This document shows positions 45,379 through 58,800 of a stretch of DNA of 64,000 bases, in pieces (the first letter of the stretch is position 1; each line of letters opens with the position of its first letter). The DNA lies in contig JAKSXM010000087.1 in the NCBI GenBank assembly GCA_022575985.1, positions 1 through 64,000 of the forward strand, in the 5' to 3' direction. The notes under the pieces were generated by a model. That model did no database searches. It worked only from the letters and a program-made list of their open reading frames with translations, and had not been told where the DNA came from. The DNA comes from Anagrus nilaparvatae (taxonomy: Eukaryota; Arthropoda; Insecta; Hymenoptera; Mymaridae). A program made the position numbers and the translations under genes.

Positions 45379-47980
45379 CTAATTTTCCTGCTCTTGAACT
45401 CCATTTGTTTCAGTACCATTTGTATAATTATTATGCTCATCTACAGTTGGCCTATTTGGTTTTTTGCATACAAAATAAACACTTGTATACTCGTATTGAA
45501 GCATACTATTAACATTTTGTGCATATCGCGTTTTAACACCAACTTCTTCTTTCTGTAATAAATAACGGAAATATTGATAATAATTTAATTAGGTATATTA
45601 AGGGAAACATTAATGAAAAGTATGAACTTTAAATTTTCATAAAATAAAATTACTATTTAAGAACCAAGTCTATAGACTCTGTGAGGCTCAAAAAATGGGA
45701 AATATTTTTATTTTAATAAGTCTAACAAATAATAGATCTGTTCTTCTTATCTTAGTTTTTTCCTTTTATGGAAAACCGAGTTTAAATTTTTTACCATAAA
45801 TAAGGAAAAAAGTAGTTATCTCTGGGACAAAAAGAACAGACTTAATAACATTTAATAATCAGAATCAAATATTGTAATTTAAAGGATTACAAAACTACCT
45901 TATAAATTTTAGATTAGTCCAGAATTTTTGAGAAAATAAGGGATTGAATAAGTAAATTTTAACTTATACTTTGCTTACTTTAAGTAATCAAGAACTTCAA
46001 TTTACTAATTTAAAAAAGTCATTGATACATATTGGGAATTTTTCTTGCATTCATATATCTTAACTGTTCATCACATTCATTCATTTTCTATGACAGATTT
46101 TATTTTTATCATCTTATTTTTTTAGAAATTATATGGTTTTCTGTAATTTATTAGGTAATTCTAGCATTATTAAAATATTTTAAATTTCTGATCATTTTTA
46201 TTTTTGTTTTTCAGGCTTCTTAAACATTAAATTTTTTTATTAATTAAACTACCAACCTGTATTTGAAATCCTAATTCTTTAATGATTTCTCGGATTTCGC
46301 TGTAGCTTGGTTCTATAGAATCCTCATTCAACATATCGCTAAAGTGATACAAAAGAGGACCTAGATTTATCCAAACTCCACCAGGCTTCAATATTTTATA
46401 AATTGTCTCTATAAATTGTACAATGTTATTTGCACAATCTATAAAGAAACAGGTAGCAACACAATCCCAACAGTTTTCTTCAGTATAGACCTGTAAGGAA
46501 AAAAAATCGTCAAATTTTATAACTCTAAATTTTGAAAAATCTTTGGAATTTACTTCTAAGAAATCACCAGCTGCCATGGAAAATTGTACATTTTGAGGTA
46601 AATCGCTTGGATTTACATCTGGAAACAGTATTTCTTGAATTTGATGTTCAGAATTCAAATTATTTGTATATTGGTGCACCCAAGGATTGACCTTATAGCA
46701 ATTAATCCCTCTACATCTATAATAAAATTTAAATAAAAATAAAAACATTTTCTTATTATTTTATATTTTAAAAAAAATTACATACTTATTCAAAACAAAG
46801 TTTGATGCAAATAGCATAAATAAAGAAAATTCATTTCCTTGACATGTATAACCTCTTTTGGCGATTTCATAAGCTAACCTTCCCAGCCCTGCCCCAGGTA
46901 CCAGTACTTGAATTTCTGCCGAAGTACTGCAAATTTACCTATCATTTCATATGTTTCCTAACAGTTATGTATTATATATTATGAAAAATTTAATGGTAAT
47001 AACAATTAATGACACCATGAGTAAAAAGATGGAGAATAAAATGTAGAAGAAAACAATATATAAGATAATTTACCAATGTTCCGGTGGAAACTGATTTGTT
47101 ATTTCATCAATTATAGGTTGATAACATGTTAATCTTTCCTCTGCACCTTCTTTAGACCAGTCTCTCATAAACTGTTTAATTGTGGCTTGAACTTTTTCTT
47201 GATCAGATAATATTGGTCGAAGATTTAATGCCTGAAATTAAATTAAAGAAAATTGATAAACCATACAATCATTGATAAATAAATTAAACTATAAAAAAAA
47301 TTCAATCTTTACATTATCAGTTTGAGTGGTATCTGGGTTGACATTTTCAAAAATATGAGCTACGTCCTTAATAATTAGCTTAATTATATCATCATTATTC
47401 TCTATACATTTTTTTACTTCCTGCAAGTGTTCTTTGTATTTTGTTAGCAACTTTTGATGCTTTGCGGGCAAAGACATTAGATATTTTTCCGTTTTTTTAA
47501 CTCTTTGTAAAGAATGAGGCCTGTAATTAATAAATAATTGTATTAACTTAAATATAAAATAGCTTTATAATTTAAATAAACTACCGAATAAGATGCAAAA
47601 ATTGTATTTTATATAAGTTTGTGATTAACTACAGTTGAACATATTTTTTATTACGAACACTACAGTTGATGAAGTTTACTAAATTTTCTTAAATTCAAAA
47701 AATAAAAAAAAACATTAAAAATAGCTAATATTGCTATTAAAAGATTGCCACTTGTAATAAAATAATTTTTTTTTTTTGTGAAGATAATTTAAAGCTTTAT
47801 AGTAACTATAGTTTTAGGTTATATTTTTTAAAATTAAAAAATTATTGTATTAAAACGTCTATTTTAAAAAATAATAACAAATAATTACTTGTAGTTTTTG
47901 AAAGCGACAACGATTCTTTGGAAATGTTTCCTTTCTTCCTCATCTTCATAAGAATCATTAATTTTTTTAGTAGTTTCCAT
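45379..47980 (-). CDS. CARNMT1: Carnosine N-methyltransferase (UPF0586 family)
   Basis: Transfers a methyl group from S-adenosylmethionine to carnosine-type His dipeptides (family knowledge). The exons are 47889-47980, 47313-47520, 47074-47231, 46786-46926, 46554-46716, 46257-46490 and 45379-45552, for 1170 nt and 389 aa, close to the animal length of about 400. The start METTKKIND is followed by the charged [13 protein letters not shown] segment seen in the family. The SAM site [16 protein letters not shown] lies near 160-175 (GAGLGR 164-169). [10 protein letters not shown] follows, then GDFLE-VY at the exon 5/6 joint, [13 protein letters not shown] and [17 protein letters not shown]. The last exon gives [11 protein letters not shown]. 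Intron 5 is only 63 nt, in frame and without a stop, so reading through would add 21 residues. The [14 protein letters not shown] tail is probably unstructured. Divergent to the next gene, with 2.4 kb between starts. Confidence 0.94.
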
Positions 47981-50372
47981 TTTGTCTAAAATCAGCAGAA
48001 AAAAATGTGCTTCATAAACATTTGCTTTTATTCATAAAATAAATGATGCATAATATTACATTTTATCATTGATATCAGTACTTACTGTTATAAACTATTT
48101 ATTAATTAAAAAATTTGATAAGAAAACCGTTTTTTAAAAAAATAGAAGCTTTAAAAATAATAAATCTTGGAAAGAGCATCCAAAAAATATTTCAAAAACT
48201 CTAACTTGATTGGACATTCAACAATGTACGACCTCTTCTGGAACAAGAAAGAACTAGCCGACTCCTAAAAGAGAGAGAGAGATGGAATAACAATAAAAAA
48301 TTAAAAAATAATTTGATGCCTTTTTACTTTTGTTTGTATTTTATATGTGTGTGATTTTAGTACGAGTATTAGTATAAGTATAGAAGGTGTACACATAAGA
48401 TAAGTGTTTATAATATTAAGACGTGTATTACTGTTTCCATAATACATTAAAATTACATCAATTACAAATATTTTATAATAGTAAATTATAAAGATACATT
48501 CATTGATCGACGTGAGGTGTAATGTGAAAGGGTGTGTTTAGAATCAACAGGGTGCTTATCTTCAAGTTTTAATAAAAGTTTTAAAAAGTTATAAGAATAA
48601 ATAAGTGTTTTTTATTTAAAAAGTAAAATAAATTGAAACAAGTGTTTTACTAGGTAATTTAATAAAATTAAATTAAAGTACATTTTTGTTGATCAAGATT
48701 CAAGATTATAAAGTATGCAAGTGAAAAATTTTATTGTTACTTATTATGAACGCATAAATTTTTGCAAAATTATCAGATTTATTGCATATTAAAAAATTTA
48801 AAACAAACTAATTATTTTTAATGATAAAAAATACAAAATGAATTTTTTTAGTTTTAACATCTGTTATCTATTTTATATTAATGCTTTCGTAATACAATAA
48901 ATACAGGTGTATAGGTATAGGTACATAATTTAAACATATTTTTTGTCAGATTTTTTTCAATAAAAACAAAACAATAAATGCAGTTAATTATAATAAACAA
49001 ATAAAATCCATAAAATCGCATGTTAAGGAAATCTAATAAATAATTATAAAAATAAAATAATTAGCTAATTGATTGATTATTATTTTTTTTTTTTTGTTTT
49101 TTTTATTAATTTTTTTTTTTTTATAAAAATAATAGTAAAAATCGTGACTACTTTTTAAATAATTGTGACCTTCACAATAAAAACTTCCTATATGTTAGTG
49201 GAGTTAGTAGCAAATAGTGTATTATTATTTAAGTAATTTTTTATTATTTTTATGCTGTAAAATCATAAATTATGCAATATTTTAAAAATATTTAAGTAAA
49301 ATTAATAATTTATTCTGTTCTAGAAAATACAAAAAATTTTATCTTAATTTCCCTGATGCGTTTATAATCAGTTTTATAATCAAATAATTTCTCAAATAAT
49401 GTGCTTATCTCTCATTAATTATGATAATAAAATTAAATATTTAAAATAACAATTTATACTAAATATGACATAAAACTGCCATATTTTTGATGTATGAATT
49501 TCTGCTTGATTAATTATTTAAAACAAAAAAAAAACTTATTGATCGATTTTTTATTTAATGTGAAACTTTATTATTGAAAACGACCTTTAATTTATTAAAA
49601 TTAAATCTGAATATCGATAATATAATTATATTTTTTAATAACTCTAATAAATCTTTTACGTTCGTTGACCTTAAAAAAAAACATATATTTTTTGCTATTT
49701 TTATGTAATTTGGATGTTATTCCTTTCACTTAAAATTGTTACATTTTTATTACACACCATGTAACAATAAATTGTTACATTTTATTGCACCCGTTATTTT
49801 CCAAGTATAGAATCTCCTAGCATGAAAAAATAATACATTTTACTGTAAAAAATAAATTTTTATTACTTTAAAATTATATATGCAAAGAATATTTTCTTTT
49901 ACAGATTTAATTATTTAAAAATTTGTTTAAAAATTTTAGCATTGGAAATTAATATATAAATAAATAAAATGACTTTTGAACCTTGAATATCATCCAAATA
50001 TTTTATTTATAAAAATTTTTCAAACTATTTTTTTTACTTGTTTTTAACTTAAATTTATGCAGAGGGGTTGCACATTATATTTTTAGATTTTACATTATAG
50101 CACTTACAAATATGCATGATAAATGACAATTTTTCACTCAAGTTTAAAATAAAAATTTTTAATGTTAGAATAGATAATAATTCTATTATTATAAATAATT
50201 GGCCTTGACTTATAAATTAAAATAACAATTGATAATCCGTTTATAAATTGATTAAACCAATAAATATTTTATCATTAAGACATATATCTTATTAATTTAA
50301 TTTTTCAGGATTTAACATCAAAATGCTAAAATTATTGTAATTGGGAAGTAATTAAAATTAATAAATAAAATT
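47981..50372. promoter_or_regulatory. Intergenic region between CARNMT1 and the quick-to-court-like gene
   Basis: 2.4 kb of AT-rich DNA must hold the CARNMT1 promoter on the left and the promoter and 5' UTR of the + gene. A good acceptor (ATTTAATTTTTCAG) ends at 50,308, and the start codon is 65 bp later, so the + gene very probably has a non-coding first exon upstream. GTGTTTTACTAGGTAATT near 48,640-48,657 could be its donor, but that is a guess. GAGAGAGAGA lies near 48,271. No coding exon was seen. Confidence 0.45.
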
Positions 50373-51049
50373 ATGGCACAAAACGGAACTGATAAATCTG
50401 TATTGAATAATCTTCAGACTTCAAATTCAACATGCCTTACATCATCATCGTCTAGACCAACATCACCTGGAGATTCTAAAATACCAAGGCCTTCACCAAC
50501 AGCATTTAGACGTACAGGGAGTTTACGTATGAACGGAGAAAAATTTAATACTATTTCACACAATCAGCATTTTTGTAATAATCATAATAATGGGTGTCAA
50601 TATAAATATCTTTTATCTCCAATGGATCAAAATCATCAATTCTTTCCAGCCATTACAGAAAATCAAAATGATTTATCAAGAAAACGTTCTTTGGTAATAA
50701 TTTATTACTTATTTTAAAAATTTATTATACGTTTTGATTAAAAAAAAAAAAAAAAAAAAAATTAATAACTTTTTGGAGATTCGAACCCAAAGCAAAAGGA
50801 AATGCAACACTCACGCTCTCACGCAAGCACTGCACTCCTCGACAATGTGTAGCAATCAATTTTCAAACGAGGGTTTTGTGCTTAGCAAATAAAAATTTCT
50901 TCTTTATCGACTACAAAACTTTAAAGCTTAGAATAAAACTCTCGTTTTGATATTTGGTTGCTACACATTGACGAGGAGTGTGATGCTTGCGTGAGAGCGT
51001 GAGTGTTGCATTTCCTTTTGCTTCGGGTTCAAATCCCCAACAACCCCTA

Positions 51050-51086
<37 letters not shown>

Positions 51087-52801
51087 AGTTTTTGTTGTTC
51101 AGTTAGTTTGTTTTTATATATTTATTTTATAAATTTTTTTAAAAATTATTTTTAAATTAAAAGAAGAAAAAACCAAAAATTTTAATTAATAACTAAAGAT
51201 TGAGCAAAATTTATTGAATTAATTTAATTAAAAATATGAAATCCCGTTTTTAATTTTGACTATTGATTTTATCCAAAACTATTTCGAAAATTATGAAAAC
51301 ATTTTAGGTTAATGAATTATTTATTTTTAAGGTCGTAAAAAAAGAGAATGTCCCAGCTGATTTACCATAAACACTGTGATTTGGGGTACTTTTTTAGGTT
51401 CTAAGCTCGGCTCTGTAAGATAAAATATTTTTTTTAGCCAATCAGATTACTAAAAATACGTCTTTTTCAATAGCACTGCGAAACCTGCTGCGAAAGGGAA
51501 ATACGCGTTTTCTGCCGCTAAAATAAAGTTAGTTTTCTAGTCAGCGGCCACTGAGTGGCTGATAAAGACAAATTTTCTGGTCACTAACGCATAAAAATTT
51601 TATACGGCCCTTGTGCATACATAAAGAATGCCCCATCAAATTGCAGTTTACCATTGTAATTTACATGCAATTTGGGGCATTTGCTATTTTTTTCTGGACA
51701 CGAGTCATAAAAATATACTATTTTATCAAACTTGATATCAAGAGATATAGGTTGGATCTGGGGCATTAATTTTTTACTTCCATGGATGAAATGCAATTTT
51801 TATTTCTCAGAAGACAAGTTTTTTTTATCACTCCGCGGGGCCAAAAAAGTGTTTTCGATTCGCTAAGAAGAAAATCTAAGCTCGAATGTATGTTAATAAA
51901 ATTTGTGTTGAGATTTTTGCAAAAAAAGAGTTTTTAATATACTCTGAAGATTTTTTCTTCTTGTGGTAATAAAAAATCAGTATAGTGAAGCTACAAAAAT
52001 GAAAATTATATTTTTTTTATTCAAAATTTGTAAAAATTAACTTGTTTAGAGCTTGTTTAATATAAAACTATACTTTATTTGCGCAGCACCTATAATTTGA
52101 CCCATGGAAATTATAGTTTTTCGTCACTAAAAACGATTTTGAAGATTTTATTCATTTTCCAAGGGCTAATTTTGAGCAATTAACGCTGTATAACCCAAAA
52201 TAACCGAATAATTTGCAAAAAAATACAAATTCTTAACAAATATTGCTGATTGAATCAATTTTTGAAACCCAAAATAATAGCTCCAGAAATGATCTAATTT
52301 TTCACTCAAAACTAGATTAGATACTGATATAGACAGAAGAAATAAATAAATATTAATTCGATGATATTAACAAAAAAAATTTAATTAGTAACTCAATTAA
52401 TGTAGAAAAAACAAGGCATTGTTTTATATTTAATGGTATTATAATTGCAATAGTTTTTTCAATATTTATTCAATTTTTCTTTAATTAAATGTACTATTAA
52501 ATGTGCATGTGATAACATGTCGATGACTGTGCGTGGATATATAAACATATAATAAATATAACTGTAGACCATAATTAATAATCAATAATTTATAATTAAT
52601 CAAATTCATAAAAAGGTAATACTCCTAAACACACCCTTAAAAGTTAGATTATCGGTAAGGAAGACATTTTTTTTAAACAGCATAAAACTTCCGTTTTGTA
52701 ATTTAGTTGATACACATTGACGAGGAGTGTGGTTCTTGCGTGAGAGCGTGAGTGCTGCATTTCCTTTTGCTTCGGGTTCGAATCCCAGAAAAATTATTAC
52801 A

Positions 52802-52832
<31 letters not shown>

Positions 52833-55800
52833 AATTTTCTGAATCTAATGTCAGAGTTTGTATTAAAAAAATATTAAAAAAATAAATGTTAATATTAAAA
52901 GATCATGCCTATTTATTATGTGCGATAACCTGTTGCAAGTAAAAAATTAAGAAAAAAAATTAAATTTTAAAATATTTAAGATTTTGTTTTAATAATTTTA
53001 TTATGAAATTTTTATACTTTTTAAGTTTGCTTATAACTCAATATTTAAAAAGAAAGTGTAAAATTCATATATGGTTTACCCATTGGAATCATTTTTAATT
53101 TACATAGGGTTTTAACAATCGTGCTCGAATTAATTTTTACTTTTTGCTTATACACCATCTTAAGATGTGTAAAGCTTGTTTAAAATTCAACCAATACAAT
53201 CTAACCGTGTAATTAAATATAATTAAATTAAATACTCCTTAATTTTTATTTATTTTTTTCTCTGGTAAAAAAAAATTATAATTCCAATAAATTTTAACTG
53301 GGTAAAAAGCATACTTATAACAAATAATGCAATTAGTAATCTTATTACAGAGACAATTATTAAATTTTAATCTTATTAAAAAGTTCAGTAACTTTTTAAG
53401 TGCCAAATTTATTGTTATACTTTTAAAAAAATATTTTTTTTTAATTGAATAAAAAAATCAATCTTACTTTGATCATGCAATTTTAATGCACGTTAACTTG
53501 TTGCAAATAAAAATTTTTTAAATAAAAATATTCAAAAGGGCTTTGGTTCTTTTTGCACTGATCTTGAATTTTTTTTGAATGCAATGCATCTTGACAGCAA
53601 ATTCTTGAAAATTTCAACAGATTTTTTTTAACCAACACTTGTAAAATCCTCGAGAGTATATTATTAATCCATTTTTACAATATTATGCAGAAAATTTTTT
53701 AGTTATTTGACAAAAAAACTGCTTTTTGGTAAAAAATATTAAGAGCAAAATTCAAAATTTAATTCAACTATAAATAAAAATAAGAATTTGAATCGAAAAA
53801 AAAAAATATTTTAATTGTGAAAATTAGAATTTTTTTTTTAATATTAGTTTGCAAATTTATAACCAACATTTGCTTCATAAATAATAAATTTAGATGCGGT
53901 CTTTACTGAAACTTAAAACGAAATTGAAAAAACTTTTACTTATAACGTTTGTCTGAATAATTATTTGTTTATACTACTTGCACCAGAATTTCCAATAATC
54001 AAGTTTTCATTGATTAATTTTCTTTTTTTTTTAACTTTGATTTTTTGAGAATTTTAATATATTTTTTTAGATTTACTTGCAAGACTAATTTTACTATTTT
54101 AGTAATTGCAAATTTTACACATAAATTTGCTAAAAAATTGATATTTGTATTTTCTTCTATTTCTAATAACTACTTCAAACTAGTTTGAAACTTGTCTGCA
54201 ATTCAAAAGATCATTAAATAAAAGTAAATCGGGGTAAATTTTGAAGTAAAGCTTTAGCTTTGATCTAAATATCCAGTAAAAACATAAATAAATAAAAAAG
54301 TTATAATATAATTGTAAACATATCGATCATAAATAAATTAATTCTTATGTAGGGTAGTAAAATCTGTGGATAGTAAACATAATTATTTTTTTGCTTTTTT
54401 TGGCAAAAAAAATAATTCAAACATGATTTTTTATAAATTTGTGCAGTCAACGGACTACAATAACAGAAAAAAGTCTTTTATTGTTATTGTCTAAATCTAA
54501 AATAGGACAAAGGAAATAAATAACTGCATAAAATAAAAAAATCAACTTTTATTAAAAGGGTTATTTTTTATTGACCTTTGCACTTTGCGCAGAATCCATA
54601 TTTTCATTTGTAGGTATCCGTTTTTCTATACATGTCTCCTCTCTCGACCTCGAAAAATTGTACATTATAAGAGAACGCTTTTAACGTCATGACCGATAAA
54701 AGCTTTTACATTTAATGTGCAGTCCGACCATATCACAGTCCGTTCTCCAAAAATTACTAAAAATGATTTCTTAAGTCAATTAAATAAATAAAAAAATATA
54801 TTTTTTTTAAACTGATTTTTTAATGGAAAACACCGAAAAATCGGTTAAAGACGTCGCCGGAAATTCGGTTGCATGTCTTTATGATAAATCCTTATGGATC
54901 GCAAAAAAAAGGATGAAAAAGTTTATAGGACTAGAGGAAGAAGTTGTCCTTCGGTAAGCTTATCTTTGCATTTATATTTTTCTGAATTTAATTGGGTCAA
55001 ATCAGTATAAATTTTTAAAATCAGGTTATACACAATTTTATTTATTAAATTTTTTTAAAGACTAGTATTTTTTAAATTATAATTTTGAAATTTTTAGTTT
55101 CTGAAGCAAAAATAAAAAAATTAATTTTAAATTTTATAATTTATTGCATTTACTTTTTTAAATAGAAAAAATTTTGTTTAATTTAAATAAATTGGTAAAA
55201 AAAATTTAAATTACTAGATATACACTAAAATTAATAAAACACCCTACTTGTAATTTTAAAATAGGTTAAATCAATATATAAAATTTGAATATTTATCTGT
55301 CATCCAAAAAAGACCGATTTGAAAATGAGAATCTGAATAAATTTAAAAAAAAATTATTATAAAAATATTTTTTTCTACTTTTTAATAAAATTATCACTTA
55401 TTTAGATTTTCCCTGCTATCATAAATTATATAAATTATTGTATAGAAGTTAATCAATATTTTTTATACAGAAAACAGCTCTAGATTTATTATATATATAT
55501 TTTTTACTAAAAATACTGCTACACTGCATAATTTTGAAGAAAAAAAAAACATCTTTTAAAAAGATTTTTTAGAAAGACTCAAACTACCTAAGGGTTTGCG
55601 AACGGTGTACTTTATAATTAGCCCTTAAAATATTCATTAACTTGCGTTTTGCAAATTTTCTTTTCATTGTTATTCTTTTGTGGTCATTTCTTTTTTAATT
55701 AAAAAAAATGCAACCCATCACACTTGAAAAAAAAAATAATGCCTTATCTATCATGCATGTCAAATTATGAATTAATAAGAGTTATTAATTTTAATCAATA

Positions 55801-58800
55801 TTATTAATTATTAGCATAGATAAAAATGGCAACGTATTTTTTTACATAACATAAAAAATAATAATTTAAAATTATAAAGGAAAAAATTAAAATTTTATAT
55901 CGCAAAAACAAAATCGTGACGCAATAAATATCCTATCCTAAAAAGTAGATGTCTTCGATACAGTAACTATGTACATTGTTATAGCTAAAAACCTCTCCTG
56001 ATTGGTTAATAAAAATGCATTGCTCAAATGTTTTTATTTTAAGTTTGAAAATTTATTTATAATTTTATGAAGTTAGGTTATAGTATGAATCATGGACGCT
56101 AGATGAAAGGACCCCAAGCATAATATGGTTTCAGGTTATAAATTGAGGAAAATTTAAAATTAATATTATAAATTATATTTTTGCCTTAAATAAAAAATTT
56201 TGAGTGCATGTGGTTTGAAATTTAATTTTTTACGATTATTTAATTAAATAATGCCTATATTAATTACTGAGGCTAAATGATTGAGCCAGACCCAATTTTC
56301 CAGACCCTATTTTACATGTATAAGAATTTGATTTAGCCTCACTTAAATAACACGGTACTTGGGGTCCTTTCATCTAGCGTCCATGGTATGAATATTCTGA
56401 TACAAACAAAATTTTAAATATAAAACCTCAAAATTTTTAGTAATATTTGTTTTAGTGTAAATACCAAAAATAATTTTTGAATTTTTTAATAATAAAACTT
56501 TTTTTTTATACAAAAAATGTGCGGTTAATTAAAAAAAGCGAAAAAATCAGATTCTTCTAAATTTATTGTACCAGATAATAATAGTGTGTATAAAATATAA
56601 ATATTAAATTTTCGCAAAGTCTATTTACCCAGAAATTTTTTACGTAAAATGCACTCACACATTTACAAAAAAAAAATATTTTGAACCTCAACTTGAGGTT
56701 TGTTTTGTTTGCTTTTCTGCACTCTGCACTGAATATTAAAATTTTTTTTGAAAAATTAACTATTTCTTTTAGTACTTTATAAGATTTAAATGTAATTTTA
56801 AAAAAAATTTAATTATTTTGTGTGAAATCTTTGAAAAAAAGTTTCTGAAATTTCAAGGTTATCTATCCAGAATTTCTGGGTAAATATACGCAGCCTTATT
56901 TATAGGGCACTTTAAAAAACCGTTTTTAAATAGAATTCATTAGTCACAAAGTTATTGGTAATTAATTAATTATTTATCTTTCAATAGCTGAAAAGGTTTA
57001 AAATGTATTTCACGAACAAAAAGAAAAAATAAGTAATGTTTTAACCTTAACCTCTATGGTTTTAAAAAATAACACACAAAAAAATTTTAAAAATCGGTTT
57101 TTTAACATCCGAGCGTTTCAAAACGCACTTATCAAAACTAGAGATTGACCCCGAAAAATTTTTTTGTATGTAAGAAAAAATTTTTCGGGGTCAATCTCTA
57201 ATTTTTAAGATAGATTATACCTTCAAAAATGTATTTTAAGTTTTTTATATACAAGAAATACGTATATTTATATTATTTATCATATCATTAAGCAGAGGTG
57301 AACCGAAAAAGTTTAACATTTATGAAGCTCAAGTACTTTCGGGGTCAATCTCTAATTTTGATAAGATAGATTATACCTACAAAAATGTAGATAAATTAAG
57401 GAAAGAAAAAAGACCTAAACGGATTTCCGGTAGTAAAATTAGATCTTTTATAGTTAAAAATTATTTTTGTTGGATAGAAATTCTGAAAAAGCAAAAAATA
57501 TATATTTATTAAGGGGGAAAGGCTATGAAATGCTATGTTTTTTCAGATAGGTTTTTTTTTATGAAGGAGTTAAAATAAATGAATAAAATTTTAGGAGAAT
57601 ATTTTTTAAATATTAAATTTGAAAATTCTAAATTTTGAGAAAAAAATTTTCCAGTATGGTGGAGTTGCAGCTGTTGAAAGTCGGCGTGTTTTGAAATTGG
57701 CGTGATATCTAGAGCATCCAAAATAAGTCTTAAAAAAAATAATAATAATAAAATGTTAAAACACGTGTATTTTCTAGATGAACCTAAAAAAAAAAAAATA
57801 AATGATTTTTCAAAAATGGGAACGTTTTTTAAAAAATTGACTATTTTTCCGGACTTTAAAATAGGCCAAAAGGTGCCTTAAACCTTAGATATTTTACAAC
57901 ACTTAGGTTCATCTAAAGTGAAATAGGTATATTAATGTTCCAAAAAAAATTTCAGGCAGATTGGATTAGCCGTTTTTGAGTAATTTGTCACGTCAATTCG
58001 AAAGAAGTAGTTTCGAGAAAAATTAGTTAAAAGTTTAGAAGAGTAAAAATTTGAAGAAAAAGTTTTTTACCGATTTTTCAGCGATACCGGGATCATACAG
58101 TAAACATTCACAATAGTTAACTGCTCTACTCATTTTAAAAGTATTACGTATCGAAAAAGTGTTTTTACTGATAATAATTTCACACAAGAAACTGGTTTCG
58201 AACGAAAATAGTGAAATAATCGAATTGCGACTACTCTCGGTAGAGAGCGGTAGAGTGGCTATAGCATTCTTTTTTACATACTCTTGAGGTGTTATACTAA
58301 CTTTTTAAATAAAAAAAAATTTTTTAATTTTGAATTTCATTTTCGTAGCCTTCCCCCCTTAAACGTGTAAAAAAATATAGGTCTATTTAACTCTGATTTA
58401 ACTTTCTGTGACGGTGTGAAACAAGTAATTGAATCAAATAATTGAACCCTGTGTTTTATGCCGAAAATAATGGTTTTTTATAAATAAATAAAAATAGGTT
58501 TTTGAACTAAGACTAAAATTTGGTGGTTCAAAAACACCTGTAGAGTAAAAATTAATTGCAGAAAGGCAGTTTCATGAATGATAAAAGAAGTAAATGCAGC
58601 TTTTTTAAGATATAACTAGCTAAAATTAATAATCCGTACCAAAGAGTAAAAATTACTATGTTTTTATGATAATATTAAAATTCTTAGAATAAAAATTAAT
58701 TATCTTTAATAGACTTCTCCGATCACTGTGAAGTAGCTCTTTTACTGATCAAATAAATTTTATTTACTGGAGAAAGTTTAACTACTCTTATACACTTTTA

